Assembly: GCF_005938675.2 (NCBI RefSeq)
Contig: NZ_VCCH02000008.1
Location: forward strand, 80,032-144,031
Length of the DNA: 64,000 bases
Direction of reading: 5' to 3'
Origin: Mycobacterium sp. KBS0706
GTDB lineage: Bacteria > Pseudomonadota > Alphaproteobacteria > DSM-16000 > Inquilinaceae
In this document: in pieces, positions 9,012 through 17,584 of the stretch
Layout: each line of letters starts with the position of its first letter
Numbering within the stretch: the first letter of the stretch is position 1
Notes under the pieces: model-generated
Databases searched by the model: none
What the model saw: the letters and a program-made list of their open reading frames with translations, nothing else
What the model was told of the DNA's origin: nothing
Made by a program: the position numbers and the translations under genes

Positions 9012-10058
9012 CTACCGGCCGGATTGCCTCGCGCCGCAGGAATCCCGGATCACCAGCTCGGTCGGCAGGGCGATGCGGCGCTGATCGACCGTTTCGCCCT
9101 TCAACAGGCGGATCAGCAGCTGCGCCGCCTGGCGGCCCTGCTCGACGCCCGGGTTGCGCACCGTGGTCAGAGCCGGGCGCAGCAGGGCGGCGAAGGGCAG
9201 GTCGTCGAAGCCGACCAGGGCGATGTCGTCCGGCACGGACAGACCGGCATCGGTCAGCGCCGCCAGGGCACCCAGCGCGATGGTGTCGTTGCCGGCCAGG
9301 ACCGCGGTCGGCCGTTCGCCGCCGCGGTCCAGCAGCTCGCGCATCGCCCGGTGGCCGCTCTCGGCGCTGAAGGCGCCATAGGCAACCAGCCGGTCGTCCG
9401 GCTCGATGCCGTGGGCGCGCAGCGATTCGCGGTAGGAGTTCAGCCGTGCATCGGTGGCGACGAAGCCGGGCGGCGAAAAGCCGATATGGGCGATCGCCCG
9501 ATGCCCCAGCCCGGCCAGATGGTCCATCGAGCGGCGGATGGCGCGGCGGGTGGAGAAGTTGACCGCATGCTCGCGCGGGTGGCGGACCGAGCCCAGCAGA
9601 ACCAGCGGGAAGCCCTGGTCGATCAGCGCATGGATCTGCGGCGCGTCGGTCGGCGGGTTCAGCACGATCAGCCCGTCGATCCGACGGCCCTCCACCAGCT
9701 CGCCATAGGCGTGCGGCCCGGCGCCGGGCTCGACCCCCTCGAGCAGGATGCGGTAGCCGCTCTCCTGCGTCGCCTGGGCGATGCCGTACAAGAGCTGCGG
9801 CACGAAACCGTCGACCGCCAGGACCTGCGGGTCGGTGACCACCAGGCCGATGGTCTCGGTGTCGCCGCGCACCAGCATCCGCGCCGCCGAGTTCGGCCGG
9901 TAGCCCAGCGCCGCCGCGGCCTCGAGCACGCGTTGCCGGGTCTCGGCGCTGATCACCACCGCGTCGGACCGGTTCAGCACCATCGACACGGTGGCGCGCG
10001 ACACCCCGGCCCGGCGGGCGACATCGTGGCTGGTGATCCTGCGTCGTTCCATATCCAT
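9012..10058 (-). CDS. LacI-family transcriptional regulator of the alpha-galactoside operon
   Basis: The protein is about 348 residues from ATG 10058. An in-frame ATG at 10109 would add 17 residues; neither has a strong ribosome site. The helix-turn-helix ITSHDVARRAGVSRATVSMVLN is at the N-terminus with the hinge helix ALGYRPNSAARMLV, followed by a periplasmic-binding-like sugar domain (VGFDDLPFAALLRPALTTV). It is divergent from an ABC transporter and GH4 alpha-galactosidase operon. The intergenic region has two matched palindromes at 10155 and 10178, so it probably represses that operon until a galactoside binds. The inducer is inferred from context only. Confidence 0.88.
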   Translation of the reverse strand: MDMERRRITSHDVARRAGVSRATVSMVLNRSDAVVISAETRQRVLEAAAALGYRPNSAARMLVRGDTETIGLVVTDPQVLAVDGFVPQLLYGIAQATQESGYRILLEGVEPGAGPHAYGELVEGRRIDGLIVLNPPTDAPQIHALIDQGFPLVLLGSVRHPREHAVNFSTRRAIRRSMDHLAGLGHRAIAHIGFSPPGFVATDARLNSYRESLRAHGIEPDDRLVAYGAFSAESGHRAMRELLDRGGERPTAVLAGNDTIALGALAALTDAGLSVPDDIALVGFDDLPFAALLRPALTTVRNPGVEQGRQAAQLLIRLLKGETVDQRRIALPTELVIRDSCGARQSGR

Positions 10059-10154
10059 CCGCTTCACGAGGCGCCCGGCCGATCGGGCGGGCCCGGTCCC
10101 CTCTGCCATGCCGGTCGGCGCTTGACAAGCCGGCCGGATCTCGTTTGACTATAG

Positions 10155-10168
10155 CTAACACGTGTTAG
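10155..10168. promoter_or_regulatory. LacI-type operator 1
   Basis: CTAACACGTGTTAG is a perfect 14-bp palindrome with core ACACGTGT, in the divergent region between the LacI-type gene and the sugar ABC operon. Its centre is 22 bp from that of operator 2, so the two sites face the same side of the helix. A TTGACA at 10122-10127 upstream could be a -35 box, but no good -10 is paired with it. Confidence 0.7.
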
Positions 10169-10177
10169 TAACGATAG

Positions 10178-10189
10178 TGACACGTGTCA
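10178..10189. promoter_or_regulatory. LacI-type operator 2
   Basis: TGACACGTGTCA is a perfect 12-bp palindrome that shares the ACACGTGT core of operator 1, two helical turns away. This suggests two repressor dimers, or one tetramer, on the promoter region. Confidence 0.7.
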
Positions 10190-10251
10190 TCCGCAGACAG
10201 AAGCCCTGCTTCCATGAGATGCCGGGCCCGATCCGGGGAGGATGGTCGAGG

Positions 10252-11187
10252 ATGGTGGCAGCGGAGTTGAGCAGGCCGGCGGCCGCCGGCTGGCTGCGGT
10301 CCCGTCCGAAGCTGCGGGCGGCGCTGCAGCGCAACGTCACCGGCTGGCTGTTCATCCTGCCGGCGCTGATCGGCTTCGGCATCTTCTATTTGTATCCGAC
10401 GCTGCGGGCGGTCGAGATCAGCCTGACCGACTGGAACCTGATGCGGGCGCCGAAATTCATCGGCTTCGACAACTACCTGAAGCTGATCGACGACCCGCGC
10501 TTCTGGCAGTCGGCCCGCATCACCGTCGCCTATGTGCTCTACAACATCCCGCTGCAGACCGTGCTCGGCTTGGCCCTGGCGGTGATGATGGACCGGCTCA
10601 GCAAGTCGGTGGCGCTGCGGGCGGTGGTGATCGCGCCCTATCTCCTGTCCAACGTCATCGCCGCGCTGATCTGGCTGTGGCTGCTCGACCCGCTGCTGGG
10701 CATGACCAACGCCTTCCTCGGGCTGATCGACGTGCCGCGCCAATCCTTCCTGGCGACGTCGGACCTCGCCATCATGTCGATCGCCGGGATCAACATCTGG
10801 CGCCATGTCGGCCTCACCGCCCTCCTATTCTACGCCGGGCTGCAGGCGATCCCGCGGTCGTTGTACGAGGCGGCGCGGCTGGAAGGGGCGGGGGAGTGGG
10901 TGGTGTTCCGCCGCATCACCCTGCCGCTGTTGCGCCCGGTCTTGGTGTTCGTGCTGGTGACCAGCGTGATCGGGTCGTTCCAGGTGTTCGACACCATCGC
11001 CGTCACCACCCAGGGCGGGCCGGCGAACTCGACCAGCGCCATCATCTGGTACGTCTACGAAAGCGCCTTCCGCTTCTCGAAGATGGGCTACGCCTCGGCG
11101 ATGTCGGTGGCGCTGTTCGCGGTGCTGATCCTGATCACCATCCTGCAGATGCGGGCGCTGCGCGCCGGCAGCTCGGATCTCGAGTGA
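10252..11187 (+). CDS. Sugar ABC transporter permease, MalF/UgpA type
   Basis: This inner-membrane permease has 311 residues from ATG 10252, which follows GGGGAGG at good spacing. The frame is open upstream to 10162, but that would lie on the operator palindromes. About six membrane segments begin at NVTGWLFILPALIGFGIFYLYP. The EAA loop that contacts the ATPase is YEAARLEGAGEWVVFRRITLPLLRP. It is the first gene of the operon permease-permease-binding protein-melA. No ATPase gene follows, so a shared MsmK/UgpC-type ATPase elsewhere must energise the system. Confidence 0.9.
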   Translation: MVAAELSRPAAAGWLRSRPKLRAALQRNVTGWLFILPALIGFGIFYLYPTLRAVEISLTDWNLMRAPKFIGFDNYLKLIDDPRFWQSARITVAYVLYNIPLQTVLGLALAVMMDRLSKSVALRAVVIAPYLLSNVIAALIWLWLLDPLLGMTNAFLGLIDVPRQSFLATSDLAIMSIAGINIWRHVGLTALLFYAGLQAIPRSLYEAARLEGAGEWVVFRRITLPLLRPVLVFVLVTSVIGSFQVFDTIAVTTQGGPANSTSAIIWYVYESAFRFSKMGYASAMSVALFAVLILITILQMRALRAGSSDLE

Positions 11188-11197
11188 GGGACGCGCC

Positions 11198-12094
11198 ATG
11201 ACCGCGATCGCTCTGCCGCAAGCCCCCGCCCTTCGCCTGTCCCCCGGCCGCATCCTGGCCTGGGCGATGCTGGTCGGCTTCATCGTCTGTTCGCTGTTCC
11301 CGCTCTGGATCACGCTGAAGACGGCGCTGGTGCCGACCGCGACGCTGTTCGACCAGGCGACTTTGCTGGTGCCGGTCGAGGTGACCCTCGACAATTTCCG
11401 CCGCGTGCTGGGCCTGGCGCCGATCGACCCCGCCACCCCGTCGACGCCGATCAACTTTGCCCTGGCGCTGCGCAACAGCCTGATCTTCACGCTGCTGACG
11501 GTGGGCGGGCAGATCTTCTTCTCGGCGCTGGCCGCCTACGCCTTCGCCCGGATCCGCTTCATCGGGTCGTCGGTGATCTTCTACCTGTTCATCGCCGCCA
11601 CCATGATCCCGGCGATCGTGCTGTTCATCCCCAACTTCGTGCTGATCAAGGAACTGGGTTGGCTGAACACCTTCCAGGGCATGGTGGCGCCGACCATCCT
11701 GATGTCGCCCTTCGCCGTGTTCTTCCTGCGCCAGTTCTTCCTGACCACCCCGCGCGAGCTGGAGGAGGCGGCGCGGATCGACGGCGCCACGCCGTTCCGG
11801 ACCTTCTGGTCGGTGGTGCTGCCGGTGCACAAGAGCGCCATCGCGACGCTGGCGATCCTGCTGTCGATCAACGCCTGGAACGACTTCTTCTGGCCGTTCC
11901 TGGTCGGGCGCGACGCCGATGTCCGGGTCATGTCGGTGGCGCTGGCCGCCTTCAAGACCCAGCAGCAGAACGGCAACCCGGACTGGACCGGGCTGATGGC
12001 CGGCACCGTGCTGTCGATCGTGCCGGTGATCGTGCTGCTCGTGCTGTTCGGCCGGCGCGTCGTCGAATCCCTGCAGTTCAGCGGGCTGAAATGA
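11198..12094 (+). CDS. Sugar ABC transporter permease, MalG/UgpE type
   Basis: The second permease has 298 residues and starts 10 bases after the first. It has about six transmembrane helices. The EAA motif is EEAARIDGATPFRTFWSVVLPVHK and the C-terminus is VVESLQFSGLK, as in MalG-type CUT1 permeases. It should form a heterodimer with the product of 10252-11187 for alpha-galactoside uptake. Confidence 0.92.
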   Translation: MTAIALPQAPALRLSPGRILAWAMLVGFIVCSLFPLWITLKTALVPTATLFDQATLLVPVEVTLDNFRRVLGLAPIDPATPSTPINFALALRNSLIFTLLTVGGQIFFSALAAYAFARIRFIGSSVIFYLFIAATMIPAIVLFIPNFVLIKELGWLNTFQGMVAPTILMSPFAVFFLRQFFLTTPRELEEAARIDGATPFRTFWSVVLPVHKSAIATLAILLSINAWNDFFWPFLVGRDADVRVMSVALAAFKTQQQNGNPDWTGLMAGTVLSIVPVIVLLVLFGRRVVESLQFSGLK

Positions 12095-12131
12095 CCCGTG
12101 CGTCAACAAACGAGATCGGAGGAGGCCTGAG

Positions 12132-13451
12132 ATGCGTGTGAGCTTGTCGAGGACCCTGTGTCTGTCCGTGGCGGCCCTGTCCCTGGCCGGAGCCGGCGCC
12201 GCCCGGGCCGAGACCCAGCTGAACTACTGGCTGTGGGACGCGCTGCAGGCGCCGCACTATGCGGAATGCGCCGCCGCCTTCACGGCCAAGCATCCCGACA
12301 TCACCGTCAAGGTGACGCAATATGGCTGGCTGGACTACTGGACCACGCTGTCGACCGGCTTTGTCTCGGGCGAGGCGCCGGACGTCTTCGCCGACCATCT
12401 GCGCTCCTATCCTGAATTCGTCGCCAACGACCAGATCATGGACCTGACGCCCATGGTCGAGCGCGACAAGGTCGACACCAAGATCTACAGCCCCGGCCTG
12501 GTCGACCTGTGGACCCGCGATGGCAAGCTCTACGGCATGCCGAAGGACTGGGATACGGTGGCGCTGGTCTACAACAAGGAGATGCTCGACAAGGCCAGGG
12601 TCACCGTCGACGAGCTGAAGAGCGCCACCTGGAACCCGAAGGACGGCGGCAGCTTCGAGAAGATCCTGGCCAAGCTGTCGCTCGACGCCAACGGCAAGCG
12701 CGGCGACGAGGCCGGCTTCGACCCGAAGAATGTGGTCCAGTACGGGCTGATCACTCCGAAGATCGACGGCTACGGCCAGACGCAGTGGAGCTGGCTGGCC
12801 GTCTCCGCCGGCTTCAAGTTCACCGACGGGCCTTGGGGCACCAAGTACCACTATGACGACCCGGTGTTGGCCGAGACCCTGACCTGGCTGCGCGACCTGT
12901 CGCTGAAGAAGGGCTACGGCCTGCCGCAGAAGGATGTCGGTGCCCTCGGAGGCACCGCACTGCTCGGCGCCCGCAAGGGGGCGATCGTCGCCGACGGCTC
13001 CTGGAACTCCACCTGGTACGGCAAGAACGTGTCCTTCCAATATGGCTTCGTGCCGCTGCCGACCGGGCCGCAGGGCCGCAAGAGCATGTTCAACGGCCTC
13101 GGCGATTCGATCTGGACTGGCACCAAGCACCCGGACGAAGCCTGGGAATGGGTCAAGTTCCTCGGCTCGGCGGACTGCCAGGGCATCATCGGCAAGGCCG
13201 GCGTGGTGTTCCCGGCGATCCCGGCGGCGGCCAAGATCGCCCAGGATGCTTTCGCCACCCGCGGCCAGGACGTCACCGCCTTCACCAGCGAGGCGACCCC
13301 GGACCAGACCTTCCTCTATCCGATCACCGACTATTCGCCGCAGATCCTGTCGACCATGAACGTGGCCTTCGACCGGATCTTCCTCGAGGACGTGCCGGTC
13401 GCGCCGCTGCTGAAAGAGGCGAACGACCAGGTCAACGCACTGTTCGAATAA
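12132..13451 (+). CDS. Extracellular sugar-binding protein of the ABC transporter
   Basis: This 439-residue protein starts at an ATG preceded by GGAGGAGGCC. A Sec signal peptide ends near residue 26 (AGAGAARA, then ETQLNYWLWD). The rest fits the family 1 solute-binding fold (EAPDVFADHL, YGMPKDWDTVALVYNKEML, MFNGLGDSIWTGTKHPDEAWEWVKFL). It should deliver alpha-galactosides or related sugars to the two permeases. A stable hairpin directly after the stop may protect this part of the mRNA. Confidence 0.92.
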   Translation: MRVSLSRTLCLSVAALSLAGAGAARAETQLNYWLWDALQAPHYAECAAAFTAKHPDITVKVTQYGWLDYWTTLSTGFVSGEAPDVFADHLRSYPEFVANDQIMDLTPMVERDKVDTKIYSPGLVDLWTRDGKLYGMPKDWDTVALVYNKEMLDKARVTVDELKSATWNPKDGGSFEKILAKLSLDANGKRGDEAGFDPKNVVQYGLITPKIDGYGQTQWSWLAVSAGFKFTDGPWGTKYHYDDPVLAETLTWLRDLSLKKGYGLPQKDVGALGGTALLGARKGAIVADGSWNSTWYGKNVSFQYGFVPLPTGPQGRKSMFNGLGDSIWTGTKHPDEAWEWVKFLGSADCQGIIGKAGVVFPAIPAAAKIAQDAFATRGQDVTAFTSEATPDQTFLYPITDYSPQILSTMNVAFDRIFLEDVPVAPLLKEANDQVNALFE

Positions 13452-13463
13452 CCCGTCCACTTC

Positions 13464-13489
13464 GGCCCGCGGCCGCCGCGCCGCGGGCC
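13464..13489 (+). other. 3' hairpin after the binding-protein gene
   Basis: GGCCCGCGGC (13464-13473) pairs perfectly with GCCGCGGGCC (13480-13489) around six bases. It has no U run and lies inside the operon. It more likely stabilises the binding-protein transcript or limits read-through into melA than fully terminates. Confidence 0.5.
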
Positions 13490-13512
13490 CTTCCGCCAAC
13501 CGGGACCCTCGC

Positions 13513-14856
13513 ATGACCTCTCCCAAGATCACCTTCATCGGCGCCGGCAGCACGGTCTTCGCCAAGAACCTGATCGGCGACATCCTGTCCTATCCGGAGC
13601 TGGCGGATGCGCGCATCACCCTCTATGACATCGACCCGGAGCGCCTGGCCACCTCCGAGACCGTGGCCCGGCGCATCGCCGAGGCGCTGAAGGCGCCGGC
13701 GACGATCGAGGCGACGACCGACCGCGCCCGGGCGCTGGACGGCGCCGACTACGCCATCACCATGATCCAGGTCGGCGGCTACAAGCCCTGCACGGTGACC
13801 GATTTCGAGGTGCCGAAGACCTACGGGCTGCGCCAGACCATCGCCGACACGCTCGGCATCGGCGGCATCATGCGGGCGCTGCGCACCGTGCCTGTGCTGC
13901 TGGAGCAGGCCCGGGACATGGAGCGGCTGTGCCCGGACGTGACCCATCTGCAATACGCCAACCCGATGGCGATGAACTGCTGGGCGCTGAACCGGGCGAC
14001 GAAGATCAAGACCGTCGGCCTGTGCCACAGCGTGCAGGGCACGGCGGCGGAGATCGCCGAGGATATCGGCGTGCCGGTCGAGGAGATCAGCTATCTCTGC
14101 GGCGGCATCAACCACATGGCCTTCTACCTGAAGTTCGAGCGCGACGGCGAAGACCTGACGCCCTTGATCCGCAAGGTGGTGGAGGAGGGGCGGGTGCCGG
14201 AGTGGAACCGGGTCCGCTACGACATGTTCCTGCGGCTCGGCTATTTCGTCACCGAATCCAGCGAGCATTTCAGCGAATACGTGCCCTGGTACATCAAGCG
14301 CGGGCGCGAAGAGATCGTCGACCGCTTCAACATCCCGCTCGACGAATACATCACCCGCTGCGAGCGCCAGATCGACAAATGGGGCGCGCTGAAGGCCCAA
14401 CTGCAGGACCCGACCGTGCCGCTGGAGATCCGGCGCAGCGTCGAATACGGCTCGACCATCATCCGCGCCAAGGAGACCGGCCAGCCGGCGGTGATCTACG
14501 GCAATGTGCAGAATGGCGGGCTGATCGAGAACCTGCCGGCCGACTGCACGGTCGAGGTGCCCTGCCTGGTCGACCGCAACGGCGTGCAGCCGATCGGCAT
14601 CGGCCGGCTGCCGCCGCATCTGGCAGCGCTGATGCAGACCAACATCAACGTCCAGTCGCTGACGGTCGAGGCGCTGCTGACCGGCAACCGCGACCACATC
14701 TACCACGCTGCGATGCTGGACCCCCACACGGCGGCGGAGCTGGATCTCGACCAGATCTGGAAGCTGGTCGACGACCTGCTGGCGGCGCATGGGGAGTGGA
14801 TCCCGGAGGGGTTGCGCCCGTTGGCCGAGCCCCAGCCGCTGCCGCGGGTGGCTTAG
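13513..14856 (+). CDS. melA: Alpha-galactosidase (melibiase), glycoside hydrolase family 4
   Basis: This 447-residue cytosolic enzyme has an N-terminal Rossmann fold for NAD (ITFIGAGSTVFAKN). It carries the family 4 metal and catalytic signatures CHSVQGT (Cys171) and CGGINHMAFY (His201). GH4 enzymes split alpha-galactosides by a redox-elimination route using NAD+ and a divalent metal such as Mn2+ (family knowledge). Sequence around the sites resembles E. coli MelA more than GH4 alpha-glucosidases or 6-phospho-glycosidases. It is last in the sugar ABC operon, so the imported substrate is most likely melibiose, raffinose or a galactoside of plant origin. Confidence 0.88.
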   Translation: MTSPKITFIGAGSTVFAKNLIGDILSYPELADARITLYDIDPERLATSETVARRIAEALKAPATIEATTDRARALDGADYAITMIQVGGYKPCTVTDFEVPKTYGLRQTIADTLGIGGIMRALRTVPVLLEQARDMERLCPDVTHLQYANPMAMNCWALNRATKIKTVGLCHSVQGTAAEIAEDIGVPVEEISYLCGGINHMAFYLKFERDGEDLTPLIRKVVEEGRVPEWNRVRYDMFLRLGYFVTESSEHFSEYVPWYIKRGREEIVDRFNIPLDEYITRCERQIDKWGALKAQLQDPTVPLEIRRSVEYGSTIIRAKETGQPAVIYGNVQNGGLIENLPADCTVEVPCLVDRNGVQPIGIGRLPPHLAALMQTNINVQSLTVEALLTGNRDHIYHAAMLDPHTAAELDLDQIWKLVDDLLAAHGEWIPEGLRPLAEPQPLPRVA

Positions 14857-14862
14857 AGCGAG

Positions 14863-15019
14863 CGCGTTGCCTCGCGTCCTCTCACAGTTCCCAAATCGTC
14901 ATTGCGAGCACAGCGAAGCAATCCATCGGGCCGCAAGAGCGGAAGCATGGATTGCTTCGCCGGCTTCGCCTCCTCGCAATGACGGGATGGCGTTGTGAGA
15001 ACGCGGGAGAGGCAACGCG
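14863..15019. repeat. Nested palindromic intergenic repeat
   Basis: An inner element at 14897-14984 has a left arm starting CGTCATTGCGAG and a right arm ending CTCGCAATGACG, with inner CAATCCAT/ATGGATTG also paired. This ATTGCGAG...GAAGCAATCC type of sequence recurs in many bacterial genomes (recalled). Outer arms extend it: CGCGTTGCCTC at 14863-14873 pairs with GAGGCAACGCG at 15009-15019, and CTCACA at 14881-14886 with TGTGAG at 14994-14999. It fills the space between convergent melA and the LysR gene and could also stop transcription from both sides. Confidence 0.75.
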
Positions 15020-15036
15020 TCTATAGATCCTGAGCC

Positions 15037-15954
15037 TCAACCCTCTGTGGTGCGCGCCGAACTCTCCATCAGCCACGCCCGCACGGTCTCCACGCCCTCC
15101 CGGCCGGCCGAGCCGCGGGCGATGCCCAGCCAGTAGGCGGGCCAGGTCACGCCGAGCCCCGGGAAGGGGGCGACCAGCCGGCCTTCGCGCAGCGCGTCCT
15201 CGGCCAGCACGTCGCTCTCCAGCACCACGCCCAGGCCCTTGACCGCCGCCTCGATCGCGACATGCGACGGGTCGAGCTGGATGGTGCCGGCGAATGCTTC
15301 GTCCAGCGCCACGCCCTGGCGCCGGAACCATCCCTCCCAGGACAGGCGGTTGTCGCGGGTGACGATCAGCGGCAACGCCGGCAGGTCGCTCGGCGCGCGC
15401 AGGTCGGCGCGGGCGGCCAGGGCCGGGGCGCAGAGCGGCTGCACCGTCTCGGTCAGCAGCGGCACGGCCGCCGCAGGCGCGTGGTCGCCGTACCAGATCG
15501 CCAGGTCGACCCCGTCGGCCTCGGAGCGGGCGGCCTCGGTGGCGAGCCGCAGATCGGCATGGACCCGCAGGTCGATCTCCGGATGACCGGCCAGGAAGGC
15601 GGGCAGGCGGGGCAACACCCAGCTTCCGGCCAGCGACGGCGGAGTGCGCAGCAGCACCACCTCGGACCGGCGGGCGCGCCGACCGCGCCGCGCAGCCGTC
15701 TCCACCGCTTCGGCCAGCGCGTCGAAGCTGCCGCCGATCCGGCCGAACAGCTCGGATCCCTCGGGCGACAGCACGACGCCGCGGCCGACCCGGTCGAACA
15801 GCCGCAGGCCCAGCCGGGCTTCCAGGATGCGCACCTGGTGGCTCACCGCCGAGGGGGTCAGCGCCAACTCCTCTGCCGCCGCCCGGAAGCTTTCCAGGCG
15901 GGCGGCGGCCTCGAAGGCCGCGAGCGCGCGCAGCGGCAGGGGCGGTCGCTTCAT
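15037..15954 (-). CDS. dgdR: LysR-family regulator, probable DgdR
   Basis: The 305-residue protein has an N-terminal winged HTH (LRALAAFEAAARLESFRAAAEELALTPSAVSHQVRILE) typical of the GcvA-like LysR group and a C-terminal effector domain. It is divergent from a gene very similar to 2,2-dialkylglycine decarboxylase. In Burkholderia cepacia a LysR-type gene, dgdR, lies divergent from dgdA and represses it, so the same role is likely here. The function rests on this arrangement, not on a specific residue. The shared intergenic region is 15955-16065. Confidence 0.8.
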   Translation of the reverse strand: MKRPPLPLRALAAFEAAARLESFRAAAEELALTPSAVSHQVRILEARLGLRLFDRVGRGVVLSPEGSELFGRIGGSFDALAEAVETAARRGRRARRSEVVLLRTPPSLAGSWVLPRLPAFLAGHPEIDLRVHADLRLATEAARSEADGVDLAIWYGDHAPAAAVPLLTETVQPLCAPALAARADLRAPSDLPALPLIVTRDNRLSWEGWFRRQGVALDEAFAGTIQLDPSHVAIEAAVKGLGVVLESDVLAEDALREGRLVAPFPGLGVTWPAYWLGIARGSAGREGVETVRAWLMESSARTTEG

Positions 15955-15984
15955 CGCCCGATGAATGGTGAATTCCGCTCATGA

Positions 15985-17367
<1,383 letters not shown>

Positions 17368-17384
17368 GCGCCGCGCACCCCTTG

Positions 17385-17418
17385 CCCCCGAGGACTGTAC
17401 CCCTAATCCTCGGGGGTT
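17385..17418 (+). terminator. Hairpin terminator of dgdA
   Basis: CCCCCGAGGA (17385-17394) pairs perfectly with TCCTCGGGGG (17407-17416) and is followed by TTGAGGG. It is weak in U residues but well placed, 17 bases past the dgdA stop. Confidence 0.5.
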
Positions 17419-17584
17419 GAGGGCGTTTCCGATTCCCGACACTGTCTCGCTCATTCGACCGGACGGCGGCCCGACCCGCCGGCGGCCGCGCCCTTGCGGA
17501 GGGGCGGGGTTGCGACCGAACCGGACAGGGCTGGTTCTCCTCATCACAAACCGGGCGGATCCAATCCCTCGTCAGGAGAATCTT

